From Myotis daubentonii (lineage: Eukaryota > Chordata > Mammalia > Chiroptera > Vespertilionidae), in contig NC_081842.1 of the NCBI RefSeq assembly GCF_963259705.1, positions 67,220,787-67,284,786 on the forward strand: DNA of 64,000 bases. The letters run 5' to 3'. A model generated the notes under the pieces. It was not told where the DNA came from. It worked only from the letters and a program-made list of their open reading frames with translations, and made no database searches. Positions 42,134-52,484 of the stretch are shown here, one piece after another (position 1 is the first letter of the stretch; every line of letters starts with the position of its first letter). The position numbers were made by a program, and so were the translations under genes.

Positions 42134-43680
42134 TGGCCAGAAATCCATCATATGACCATTCCCACCTGCAAGAATGTTTGGGAAATCTAGCTATGTACTT
42201 AGACAAAACTTGGGAGTTCTGCTGTTAAAGAGAAAATAGAAAGAAAGGAGGAGTGTCTACCACCCACAGATCATTTCCAGCCTTGCCCAGTATAAATAAT
42301 TTAATGAATGTCCTTGAATATGTTTTGGGGTACATGTATATTTGTAGGATAAATTCTTAAAAGTGGAATTGCTGAGTCAAAAGATACGCTCATCTGTTAT
42401 TTCAATGTTGTTAAGTTTGTAACATCTGTGTATACTTGCATTTAGAGCTTAAATGGCTAATTAGGGATAGAAATTTAGTGCATGGGATAATATAATTTAA
42501 GTTGTAACAACATTTTCAAATATTTCTAGAGTGGTATCTTGGCTTTTAGTGTGTCCAATCCTTGAAACACTCCTATGGGCTAGGGGAGGTGGTCATATTG
42601 TCACTGGATGAGGACCTGGCCTGGAGTGAGACTGCCTGAGGCCACTGGTAGTGTGTGGGTTCTTGACTTTGTGCAGGAAAGATTTCACAACACAAGTCCA
42701 GGTGATTTGGAGGGTATATTTATTAAAACTGGGGAGAGTGAAAACAAAGGAAGGACTTAAGGTAGAAGAAGCAACAGGAGAGAGCCTAGGTGGTGCTCTG
42801 CTTTGGGTCCTAGAAACGTTAGAGGAAACAAGTGGGGCAAGGCAGGGCTGCTGTTAGCTTACTGGAAAGTCAAAGAAAAAGGGGATCTCGGAGACAGATT
42901 CAGGAGGTAAGCCTGGGAATGGCTACTGCTGCCTGCTTTCCCCTGGTTGCAAGTCTTGTGGGGATTCTTAGAGTTTAGGAGAAAGGAAATAAAAAGTTCA
43001 TGCCTGAGAACTGGCATGGGGGCTCTAGGGAGAGCCTGTGCTGATATCCTTTGTCTTGAGGATTTTACCTCTCTTTTGTGGGTGAGAATCTTAGGGGACA
43101 GTTTCAGCAGACTACTCATCAGCTTTTCAGGTATGTTTTTAATATGCTGATGCATCAAAATGAGCGTATAGGGGAGTTGGGGATTATTCTTTGGTCAGCT
43201 TCACTGTTATACTTTTATCTTGGGTTTTTCTGGCTTTAATGGGTTTTTTGTTATTTGTTCTCCTGATTTCATCCACCCTTGAATTTGACTGGCACAAATG
43301 GCATTAACTGGGTCGCGGTCCTCTCTCTCCCTGACCAGGGTGATTTAAGCTATGTATTCTCTGGTTTGAGAGGAGAGGTATACACCATTTGTTCTCAAGT
43401 GTCCTTGGTTAGGGATGATAAGGTCTTACGATTCACTAGCTGTCTGCAAGTTGTTGAAATTGTTTGGCCTTGTTTAGTCACCTTGTCTCAGGTTCCCCAT
43501 TCCACTTGCTCAGGAATTTTCCTACCTTCTTACTATCCTGCCTTAGTATCTTCATTGACACATCAAGAAACTAGGGTTAAATAGATCGGGTTTTACTTAG
43601 TATCTTTTGACTGGGCCTAGGGTCCTAGTCTTCTGGCTCAAAATATGCTGTTTGTCTTATACCATTCCAAAGCTTACTCT
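42134..43680. other. Intronic DNA with a possible old LTR
   Basis: 42,290-42,400 contains an old L1 scrap ('ttcttaaaagtggaattgctgagtc'). From about 42,630 ('ttcttgactttgtgcaggaaagatttcacaac') to about 43,590 the sequence has the texture of an old antisense LTR element, with a tttatt polyadenylation-type signal near 42,717. I cannot find clean ends or a duplication, so the call stays open. Chance frames here carry no domain. Confidence 0.35.
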
Positions 43681-43708
43681 TTGTGGAAAGAATAAATCCA
43701 GGACTGTG

Positions 43709-43928
43709 TTTTTTTTTAAAATATATTTTTATTGATTTCACAGAGGAAGGGAGAGGGAGGGATAGAAACATCAATGATGAGAGAGAATCATTGATCGGCT
43801 GCCTCCTGCATGGCCCCTACTGGGGTATGAGCCTGCAACCCAGGCATGTGCCCTTGACCGGAACCGAACCCGGGACCTTTGAGTCCACAGGCCGACGCTC
43901 TATCCACTGAGCCAAACCGGTCAGGGCA
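43709..43928 (-). repeat. VES-type SINE
   Basis: Antisense copy ending 'gagccaaaccggtcagggc'. A short duplication, tgtgttttt, on both sides. Confidence 0.9.
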
Positions 43929-44050
43929 GTGTGTTTTTACCAACTGAGCCATATCAGGGGAATTAGGGAAAAAAGAAAGAATGTGACTTATATTAATTTT
44001 CTCTGTGTCCTAAAATAGTAACCAAGGTCATATTATATACTTGTGTTCAT

Positions 44051-44500
44051 GGCTTGAGCAGGGGTGGGGAACCTTTTTTCTGCCAACGGCCATTTGGATA
44101 TTTATAACATCATTTGTGGGCCATGCAGAATTATCAACTTAAAAAGTAGCCTGCTATATTTGGTCAGATTTTTAAAAAAATATATTTTATTGATTTTTTA
44201 CAAAGAGGAAGGGAGAAGGATAGAGAGTTAGAAACATCGATGAGAGAGAAACATCGATCAGCTGCCTCCTGCACACTTCCTACTGGGGTTGTGCCCACAA
44301 CCAAAGTACATGCCCTTGACCGGAATCGAACCTGGGACCCTTCACTTTGCAGGCAGATGCTCTATCCACTGAGCCAAACCAGTCAGGGCTGGTCAGATAT
44401 TTAATTAACTCACCCCTAATACCTTGGCAAGGCCAGACCAAATCATTTCTCTGGCCTTATGTGGCCTGCAGGCCGGATGTTCCCTACCCCTGGCCTAGTG
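44051..44500 (+). mobile_element. Non-autonomous hAT element, fourth family, with nested SINE
   Basis: The element is at 44059-44492, starting caggggtggggaacct and ending ttccctacccctg. The flanks ggcttgag and gcctagtg match at 5 of 8, a decayed duplication. It is the same family as 48410-48612 in opposite orientation. A VES SINE is inside. Confidence 0.87.
44161..44398 (-). repeat. VES-type SINE nested in the hAT
   Basis: Antisense body 44170-44389. The duplication tggtcagat lies at 44161-44169 and 44390-44398 and is part of the hAT sequence. Confidence 0.92.
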
Positions 44501-45296
44501 AAGTTCTGGTAAGAGCATTTGTTACTAGCTGTCCTATAGATTGGGGCCAGTGCTGGAAACTGGACAGTTTCCAATTTTAAGACTCCTTTTAACTTATGAA
44601 TGCCCTCTGATGGTGATAGGTAGAGTTGACCTGCTTTTACTTTAGCTTGTGTCCTTGCTTGTAATTATGTGGAAAGTGCATAATCAGAGGCACTACTATA
44701 ATGGTATTTTTAATGTTCTTATCTCTCCAGGATAAAAACCCAAATTGTTTATAAAAACGGAAAGAAGCATCACGTGTTTGTTTAACACCTTAAAACTCAT
44801 ATTTTACATCATGTTTTTTAAGTTGTGATTTATGAAATCACTTTATCGGTTGAAACTGCTTTATGGCTCAGAGATTCTTATCTTTAATCAATGTTTTTCA
44901 AACTGTGGATCACAACTTGTTAATGGATAATGAAATCAATTTAGTGGATTATAATCATTTAAAAAAGTAGAACAGAAACTAAAAAGAAGATATCAAATTT
45001 GTTTCCAAAGACTAAGATTAAATAGAACTTTTTGTGTGTTATATATTTACATTTACATGTGTGTATTTGGACACAATTTAATAATGTATTTCTCAGGATT
45101 GCAACTAAGCATTTGAAATCCACTAATTATTGTAATAGCCCCATCTACTGGTACTTAAGGATATCGCCACTGAAGGATTTTAGTAAAGTAGTGACCTATG
45201 GTTATTTTTATGCTTTGTGCCTTTGTATGGATTTCTCCTTTGTGATTTGATAAGAATATATATATTCTGAATAATATTTATCATTTATATATGTAG

Positions 45297-45399
45297 ATTC
45301 TTTCTGATCAATACCAGATGCAGGATGCATTGGAAAAATCTGATCATTTGATGGCTGCAACCAAAGATCTGTTTGTTGATTTTCCTCGTAGGCGCACAG
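45297..45399 (+). CDS. SPICE1: SPICE1 exon, codons 97-131 (split last codon)
   Basis: A 103-nt exon beginning [18 protein letters not shown] and ending FPRRRT plus one base of the next codon. The acceptor is atatatgtAG; the pyrimidine tract is poor, being AT-rich. The donor is CACAG|GTAAAG. Phase 0 in, phase 1 out. A helical heptad-like start is followed by an Arg-rich patch. The sequence type and frame continuity support SPICE1. Confidence 0.92.
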
Positions 45400-46233
45400 G
45401 TAAAGTATTCAATTCAAACAAAAGCTTCTTTTTTTTTTTTTTTTAATTTATAGGCACAAATGGCTATTTGGAAGAATTTAAAATATTTTTTTTTTTTCAA
45501 AAAAAAAATATTTTTTTCAGGCATCATATTATTTATATTACAAGTATTCTAGAGTGGATAGCATATAAGAGTTATTAGGCATACATTCATTATAATTTGT
45601 TTGCTTTTCACTGATAATCTTAACTATTACAAATTACTCAACTAAGGAAAAGTAGTGTTATTATCTACTAAAATATTTTGTGGTGCAGTGTACAAGATTT
45701 TATAATTTAAAATAGGACTTGATTTTTTGTTTATTAATATTAAGTTATATAATCGAAGTATCTGTTTATATGTAAGTTGAGTAAAACTTAATTTGAAATC
45801 TAAAGCAACATATCTCTTTCTGAGGGGAACTTCTCACCTCCTAATACAGTATTATTCATAATGAGTATATAATCCATTTTTTATTTTAATCCCTAAAAAG
45901 AAATAATTAATTTTTAGTTTAAGGTTTGAATCCTGGCTCAGCCTATTATCAGTGCGACTCTGGTCCAGTTGCTTCAGGTTTCTGAGTTTCAGTTTATTGA
46001 TCTGTAAAATAATAATAGTAACAATCTCATAGGATTTTGTCAGGGTAAAATTATTTAATATACGTAAAAGCACTTAGAACTACGCCTGGTATATAGTAAG
46101 TATTGCATAAGAGTGAGCTGCTGTTGCCATAAAAGATTTTCATATCCTGATACAAACCTATGGAAGTGTTTAGTGCTTGTGAAATTACTTTAGTGAAATG
46201 AAACAAAGTCATCACAGCATTTTCCTTCTGCAG
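45400..46233 (+). other. SPICE1: SPICE1 intron 5
   Basis: Short intron (834 bp) with a MIR at about 45,925-46,120 and T/A-rich runs at 45,428-45,515. Nothing else seen. Confidence 0.9.
45925..46120 (+). repeat. MIR SINE
   Basis: 'ggtttgaatcctggctcag', 'tctgagtttcagtttattgatctgtaaaataataatag' and 'cacttagaactacgcctgg' follow MIR closely. Confidence 0.85.
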
Positions 46234-46340
46234 GGTTTCCGAATGTAACAGTGGCTCCTGATTCCTCTCAAGGGCCCATTGTGCTAAATCAAGACCCCGT
46301 CACCCAGGCCATCCTTGATGACTCTGCTGTGGAGCCTCAG
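46234..46340 (+). CDS. SPICE1: SPICE1 exon, codons 131-166
   Basis: A 107-nt exon. The codon shared with the previous exon is Gly. It encodes [20 protein letters not shown] and on to SAVEPQ, the Ser/Pro/Asp-rich segment after the basic region, likely disordered. The acceptor ttttccttctgCAG is strong; the donor is CAG|GTAATG. Phase 1 in, phase 0 out. Confidence 0.94.
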
Positions 46341-46529
46341 GTAATGTGCTCTGCCTACAGCCAAAATGCTCATGCCGAAATTAAGTTTAAGTTGATGTAG
46401 GTAGGTATTGTGGTAAGCATTTCAAAAGCTTAAATGCCAACAAATACAAAGTTGTGGTTGTTGGAATTGTTCTTAATCATATTGCACCTTCTGTGAGTAT
46501 AGTGTTTGTACTAAACTAGATAGGGCTGG

Positions 46530-46700
46530 ATAATAATAGCTAACACATACTGAGCACTTACTTAGAGATAGACACTATTATCCTCATTTAGCAGATAAAA
46601 AAAACTCAGGTTCAGAAAATTTCTAAGTGACTTGTCCAAGATCACATAGCTAGTTAGCATCAGAGATGACATTCATATCTAGACTGCCTAGCTCCATAAG
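46530..46700 (-). repeat. MIR SINE
   Basis: Antisense MIR: 'tactgagcacttacttagagatagacactattatcctcattt', 'aagtgacttgtccaagatcacatagctagt'. Confidence 0.88.
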
Positions 46701-47044
46701 ACTGCTGCCACCGTCTGCCAGTATGGAAACAGCAAGGAGTCTTCCTCTTTGAAGTCAGTTGGATCTGTGTTCATATTTTGCTACTTACTAGATGTTTGAT
46801 CTTGAATTAATTTCTTAAGGTATCTGAGTTGGCTTAGAGTGTTTTTTGTTAAATAGAATATACATGCTATGGTTGTTTCTTCTAATGTATTAGTATGTTT
46901 AAAAAGAGCTACCCAGGAAACTTGGCATTTATTGACTAGTTAGATGGGACAATTATATTATAGCAGTAAAACATTAACTAGCTGTATCCTAACGTAATTA
47001 GAACTCTTAATTAATCAAAATGTTTAGAATTTTGAGATAGTAAA

Positions 47045-47286
47045 CATTTTTTAAAATCCCGTGAAGCCCTGGCCAATGTGGCTCAGTTGGTTGGTTGTCA
47101 TCCCATGCCCCAAAAGGTCGCTGGTTTGATTCCCGGTCAGGGACCATTGCCTAGGTTGTGGGCTCGATCTCTGGTAGTGGGCATGTGGGAGGCAGCGATC
47201 GATGTTTCTCTTTCACATTCATATTTCTCTCTCTCCCTTCCTCTCTCTCTGAAATCAATTAAAACATTTTTTAAAAGCCCATGAAG
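47045..47286 (+). repeat. VES-type SINE
   Basis: Sense copy, body about 47067-47263. The imperfect duplication of about 21 bp around cattttttaaaatcccgtg / cattttttaaaagcccatg is clear on both sides. Confidence 0.9.
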
Positions 47287-47310
47287 AACTTAATACTAAA
47301 ATAAAACTCT

Positions 47311-48040
47311 GGCCCAGCTGGAGTGGCTCAGTAGTTGAGTGTCAACCTATGAACCAGGAGGTCATGGTTCGATTCCCGGTCAGGGCATATGCCCAGTTGT
47401 GGGCTCAGTCCCCAGTGTGGGGTGTATAGGAGGCATCTGATCAAGGATTCTCTTAGATTCTCATTGATGTTTCTATCTCTTTCTCCCTCTTCCTTCCTCT
47501 CTGAAATCATTAAAGATATAAATAAAATGAAATAAATAAAATAAAACAAAACTTCTGCCCAGCCATTGTGGCTCAGAGGTTGAGCGTCGACCTATGAACC
47601 AAGAGGTCATGGTTCGATTCCCGGTCAGGGCATATGCCCAGTTGTGGGCTCAGTCCCCAGTGTGGGGTGTATAGGAGGCATCTGATCAAGGATTCTCTTA
47701 GATTCTCATTGATGTTTCTATCTCTTTCTCCCTCTTCCTTCCTCTCTGAAATCATTAAAGATATAAATAAAATGAAATAAATAAAATAAAACAAAACTTC
47801 TGCCCAGCCATTGTGGCTCAGAGGTTGAGCGTCGACCTATGAACCAAGAGGTCATGGTTTGATTCCCTGTCAGGTACATGCCTGGGTTGTGGGCTCAATC
47901 CCCAATGGGGGCGGGTTGGGGGGGGGGGGCGCACATGAAGGAGGCAGCTGATCAATGATTCTCTCTCATCATTGATGTATCAGTCTCTCTCCCTTTCCTT
48001 TTTTCTCTGAAATCAATAAAGATATATTAAAAAAATAAAT
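47311..48040 (+). repeat. Tandem array of three VES-type SINE units (245-bp period)
   Basis: Three head-to-tail sense SINEs (about 47311-47551, 47557-47796, 47802-48035). The shared 'ggtcatggtt' lies at 47360, 47605 and 47850, an exact 245-bp period. The first two units are nearly identical over the whole period, including the A-rich linker, so they arose by recent tandem duplication. The third unit diverges after its first 60 bp. The mirrored 73-codon frames on the minus strand are SINE artefacts. Confidence 0.93.
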
Positions 48041-48401
48041 AAAACTTCTTATGAATGATTAGGACTCAGTACCTGTTTAATGCAATTTCCTCGTTATTCA
48101 TATCTTCTATGAGAAAAGGGAATCATCAATTAGAGGGATGATCCTAGGGAATTATAAGGTCCAGAATAATTAAAGACTTGTAAAGTACACTGTTTTCTTA
48201 CAAAGACAATTCAGTAGAATGTTACATATATTTTAAATAGCCAAAACCCATTACTATGTCCCTAGGTAAAAACCATTTATATTTTGGCACTTATTAAAAC
48301 CATAGCTTTCAGATAATCGTGGACTCTATCATGGGGAGAAGTGGCAAGAGCTGAGGTTAGAGAGATAGGATGGAGTTAGGTTATGAAAGTAAAAGTAGAG
48401 C

Positions 48402-48620
48402 CACTAAAGCAGGGGTGGGGAATGTCTGGCCCGAGGGCTGTATAAAGCTCTCGGAATATTTGGTTTGGCCCTGCCAAGGCATTCGGGGTGATTTAATGAA
48501 ATGTTTGACCAAATATAGCAGGCCAATTTTTAAGCTGATAATTTTGTATGGCCCGAGAATGACTTTATAAATATCCAAATGGCCCTTGGCAGAAAAATGT
48601 TCCCCACCTCTGCACTAAAG
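48402..48620 (-). mobile_element. Non-autonomous hAT element, fourth family
   Basis: The element is at 48410-48612, starting caggggtggggaatg and ending ttccccacctctg. The perfect 8-bp duplication cactaaag lies at 48402-48409 and 48613-48620. It is inverted relative to the copy at 44059 and shares 'tttggtttggccctgccaaggcattcggggtga' with that copy's complement. Confidence 0.94.
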
Positions 48621-48639
48621 GATGTTGAGAACTGAGACA

Positions 48640-49700
48640 TGATGAAATAGGCTGTCGTGTGGAAGATGGACTGGGAGGGACAAAACTGGCGAGAGGATCT
48701 GGTTAGAAGACTCAGGTTGGAGTCTTAGTGAGAAGTGGTGAGGACCTGTCCCAAAGCAGTGGCAGTAGGGAAGAAGATAGAAGGGAAAAGGGGTGGAATT
48801 GACAGGATTGGGTGGCTGATTAGATGTGACAAATGAGAAAGACAAATAATTCCCAGTTGCTTGCTTGAGCATCTGAATGAATGGTGATACTGTTTATGGT
48901 CTTAGGTAATCTGGTAGGAATGACAGGAGACGCTTAGGAGGATGAGCTGTTTTAGAGCTGTTGAGTGTGTGTATAGGATGATTTATCATTGAAATTTTTT
49001 AGGCATTTAGGCAGTTGGATATAAATGTCCAGGGCTCAAGAAAGATAGAGGATTGCAAATTAATAGCTTTTGACTTGTAATTGCAGCGTTGAGATTAAAT
49101 ACAGTCATTTAGAAAGTGAGTCAGATGAGAGGAGAATAAGGGTCCAAAGGAAGGACCTGGAGTCATATCAGATATGAGGGAGGGCTAGAAAAAGCACCAG
49201 TAAAGGAGATTGGGAAGGAACAGACAAGAGAATAGAAGAACCAAGAAAATACCGTATAATGGAAGTTAAAAGGAGGAGTGGATCAAGAAAGACATGAGTG
49301 GTCATTAATATCTCATTTCTCTAAATGAGTTAGAGAAATAAAGGAAAGCAAAGACTGAAAAGTATCCATTAGATTTAAGAACCAGGGTTTTGGTGTTGAC
49401 TTGTAGAGAGCAGTCTGAGTGGAGTGGCAGAGCAGAGGCAAGGTGGCAGGGCATAGATGGCGAATGGGAGAGGGGGCAACTTGTTCTACAAATTTGGTTG
49501 TGATAGAGAGAAGATAAATAGTAGCTTGAGGGGGAATAGGGTCAGGATAAGATGGGAGAGACTTGGTCACACTTAAATGTGGATGAGCTGAAGCCAGTAC
49601 AGAGGGAGAGGTTGAAGATGGAGGAGGAGAAGGGGAAATTGGTGGAGTGGAGGAGGTGAGAGGATTTGGGTTGTAAACCACATGGAGTAGCCTTAGAAAG
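48640..49700. repeat. Old dispersed repeat-like sequence, family not named
   Basis: Phrases such as 'aggcatttaggcagttggatataaatgtccagggctcaagaaag', 'gcaccagtaaaggagattgggaagg' and 'gagtggatcaagaaagacatgagtgg' recall an old purine-rich mammalian dispersed repeat. I cannot assign the family. No gene is seen. A 146-codon antisense frame (49313-49753) is a composition artefact. Confidence 0.4.
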
Positions 49701-49796
49701 AGGGACCTCTCTTCTGTTATGAAAAAAAGAAAAAAAAAAGGATGAGTGTGCATATAACCAACTTGTGTTGTTATTCTTATTTTTATGTTGAGAAAG

Positions 49797-49909
49797 GCTC
49801 TTAACGAAATAGATGAAGAAGAAGAAGAAACTGTTAACAGCCAGTCAGAGGAAAGTGAGAATGAGTTGGATAACTCTCTAAACTCTCAGTCTAACATGAA
49901 TGCAGACAG
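49797..49909 (+). CDS. SPICE1: SPICE1 exon, codons 167-203 plus 2 nt
   Basis: A 113-nt exon encoding [20 protein letters not shown], then [17 protein letters not shown] plus AG of the next codon. It is strongly acidic, with five consecutive Glu codons (gaagaagaagaagaa), and probably disordered. The acceptor lies at 49795-49796 (gttgagaaAG) with the pyrimidine tract interrupted by purines, so it looks weak. The donor is ACAG|GTATGT. Phase 0 in, phase 2 out. The following exon lies right of the window; more than three quarters of the protein is therefore missing here. Confidence 0.92.
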
Positions 49910-50454
49910 GTATGTACATATGGCATAGGTATCTACAACACTCTTCTTTTTTTCCAAGGCCATTTTTCCCCAGCTTTATTGCGATATCATTAATATGTAA
50001 TCTTGTGTATATTTAAGGTGCACAACTTGTTGATTTGATACATTGATGTATGCAAAACGATCACCATAGCATTATCTAATGCTCTATCACATCACATAAT
50101 TACCATTTCTTTTTTTATGGTGAGAGCATTTAAGATCTATTCACTTAGCAAATTTCAAGTATATAATACAGTATTTTTAGCTATAATCACTATGCTGTGC
50201 ATTACCGGTAGATCTTTAGAAGTTACTCATCTTATTACTAGAAGTCTTTACCCTTTTACCATCTCCCCATTTCCCTGCCCCAGCCCCTGTTAACCATTCA
50301 GCTTTTTTTGATTTCACATATAAGTAACATAGTATTTGTCTTTCTCTGTCTCACTTATCTCAATTGGCATAATGCCCTCAAGTTTCATTTACATTATCAC
50401 AAATGTGGATTTGTGATAATGTAGGATTTCCTTTTTTTTCATGGCTGGATAATA

Positions 50455-50485
50455 TTTCATTATCTATCTATCATCCATCTATCCA

Positions 50486-50529
<44 letters not shown>

Positions 50530-50553
50530 ATCTATCTATCTACTAGTATCTAT

Positions 50554-50598
<45 letters not shown>

Positions 50599-50625
50599 AA
50601 TCATCTATCTATCTACCTCACATCT
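50455..50625 (+). repeat. (TCTA)n microsatellite within the old L1
   Basis: About 40 tetranucleotide units with a few interruptions, grown from the L1's own 'ttatctatc' stretch. Confidence 0.95.
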
Positions 50626-50948
50626 TCTTTATTCATTCATCTGTTGACAGACACTTAGGTTGTTTCCATATCTTGGTAATTGTGAATAATGCTGCAATCA
50701 ATATGGGACTATAGATATCTCTTTCGGGTCCTGTTTTCATTTCCTTTGGCCTTATACCAGAGGTGGGATTGCTAGATCATATGGTAGTTATATTTTTTGA
50801 GGAACTGCTGTACTGTTTTCCATAGTGGTGGCACCATTTTATATTCCCATCAACAGTGCACAAGGATTCCCTTTTCTCCACATTCTCACCAACACTTGTT
50901 ATCTTTTCACTTTTTGATAATAACCATTCTAATGGGCATCAAGTGATA

Positions 50949-51197
50949 CCTCATTGTGATTTTTTTTTAAAATATATTTTATTGATTTTTTACAGAGAGG
51001 AAGGGAGAGAGACAGAGAGCCAGAAACATCGATGAGAGAGAAACATCGATCAGCTGCCTCCTGCACATCCCCCACCGGGGAAGTGCCCGCAACCCAGGTA
51101 CATGCCCTTGACCGGAATCGAACCCGGGACCTTTTCAGTCCACAGGCCGACGCTCTATCCACTGAGCCAAACCGGTTTCGGTCCTCATTGTGATTTT
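50949..51197 (-). repeat. VES-type SINE
   Basis: Antisense body about 50964-51182. The perfect 15-bp duplication cctcattgtgatttt lies at 50949-50963 and 51183-51197, within the old L1. Confidence 0.94.
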
Positions 51198-51296
51198 GAT
51201 TTACATTTCCCTGATGATTAGTAATGTTGAGTACTTTTTATGTACCTGTTGGCTGTTGGCTATTTGTATATCTTTGTCTGTTTAGGTCTTCTGCCT

Positions 51297-51302
51297 TTGA
51301 GA

Positions 51303-51353
<51 letters not shown>

Positions 51354-51655
51354 GCAGGAAGCTGAATTAAGTTTCATTTATTTTAGGGCAAACTCAAAAG
51401 GGTTCTTTTCTTTTTTTTTAGTAATCCCAGCACATTATTACAAAAAAACCCAGTCCCAAAACAAAATCCAACCTGCTGGGTGTGGGGACCATGTTTGTGA
51501 ACACAGTGCCAACAGTACTATTTCGGTGGTTGATATTTTTCAGAGCATTTCTTTTTTCACTTCCAAAGATCATTGTTAGCAAAGTCCTGCGGGATACTAC
51601 AAAGTTCTTACTAACTGTTCTTTAATGTGTAATATTATGCTTGATAAATAAAGGG
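51297..51655 (-). pseudogene. Probable 3' UTR retrocopy with (CA)n tail
   Basis: On the minus strand the segment ends with AATAAA (in 'cctaaaataaatgaaac'), then about 20 nt later gcttcctgcaaaa, which passes into a (CA)n run (plus-strand TG repeat at about 51,305-51,350). That order is the layout of a polyadenylated transcript end copied into DNA, with the tail turned into a microsatellite. Both flanks carry tctgcct-ttt from the old L1. The segment has no long frame; the parent transcript is not identified. Confidence 0.5.
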
Positions 51656-51883
51656 TGCCTCTGCCTATTTTAAAATTCAGATTTTTAAAAATTCTTTATT
51701 GTTTGAAGTATTACATATGTCTCCCTTTTCCCCCATTGACCTCTCCCCAGCCACTCCCACCCCCAGCACATGCCCTCACACCCCTAGTGTCTGTATTCAT
51801 TGGTTATGCTATATGCATGCATACAAGTACTTTGGTTGATCTCCCCACCCCTACCCCCCAACTCTACCTTCCCTCTGAAGTTT

Positions 51884-52132
51884 GGTGTATCATATATTTT
51901 TTAAAAAATATTTTATTGATTTTTTACAGAGAGGAAGGGAGAGAGATAGAGAGTTAGAAACATCGATGAGAGAGAAACATTGATCAGCTGCCTCCTGCAC
52001 ACCTCCTAATGGGGATGTGCCCGCAACCCAGGTAGGTACATGCCCTTGACCGGAATCGAACCTGGGACCTTTCAGTCCGCAGGCCGACGCTCTATCCACT
52101 GAGCCAAACCAGTTTCGGCAGGTGTATCATAT
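51884..52132 (-). repeat. VES-type SINE
   Basis: Antisense body about 51896-52120, ending 'gagccaaaccagtttcggca'. The perfect 12-bp duplication ggtgtatcatat lies at 51884-51895 and 52121-52132. Confidence 0.93.
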
Positions 52133-52484
52133 TTATTGATTTGCGGATATTGTACCATCCTTGCATCCCCAGAATAAATCTCACTTGGTCATGGTGTATG
52201 ATCTTTCTAATGTAATACTGGATCCGATTTGTTAGAATTTTGTTGAGGATTTTAGCATCTATGTTCATCAGGGATATTGGCCTATAATTCTCTTTCCTTT
52301 TAGTGTCTTTATCTGGTTTTGGGATTAGGGTAATGCTGGCTTCATAGAAAGAGCTTAGAATGTGCCTTCCTCTTGAATTTTTTGGAATAGTCTGGGGAGG
52401 ATAGGTTTTAGTTCTTCTTTAACTGTTTGGTAAAACTCCCCAGTGAAGCCACCTGGCCCAGGGCTTTTGTTTGTTGGAAGTTTT

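Larger units (their letters stand above)
38941..45296 (+). other. SPICE1: SPICE1 intron 4
   Basis: About 6.4 kb with a MIR, four VES SINEs, two adjoining Helitrons and a hAT with a nested SINE. The unassigned parts are 39,270-39,770, 40,050-40,480, 42,140-43,700 (see separate entry) and 44,510-45,290. Confidence 0.85.
46341..49796 (+). other. SPICE1: SPICE1 intron 6
   Basis: Holds a MIR, one VES SINE, a tandem array of three VES units, a hAT element and an old repeat-like stretch at 48,640-49,700. The stretch 46,700-47,040 shows nothing. Confidence 0.85.
49950..51296 (-). repeat. Old L1 (3' UTR and ORF2 C-terminus)
   Basis: Antisense old L1: 'cccagctttattgcgatatcat', then ORF2 C-terminal sequence ('atggctggataatatttcatta', 'aataatgctgcaatcaatatggg', 'ggtgggattgctagatcatatgg'). 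After interruptions it continues at 51,655-51,686 and again at 58,758-59,480, so one old copy has been pulled apart by later insertions. Confidence 0.8.

Noticed and set aside
47311..48040. Regularly spaced repeats that could suggest a CRISPR array
   Set aside because: The period is 245 bp, the units are SINEs and the host is a mammal.
49313..49753. 146-codon minus-strand Pro/Ser-rich frame
   Set aside because: It is the complement of a purine-rich old repeat-like stretch and runs to the edge of a SPICE1 exon on the opposite strand.
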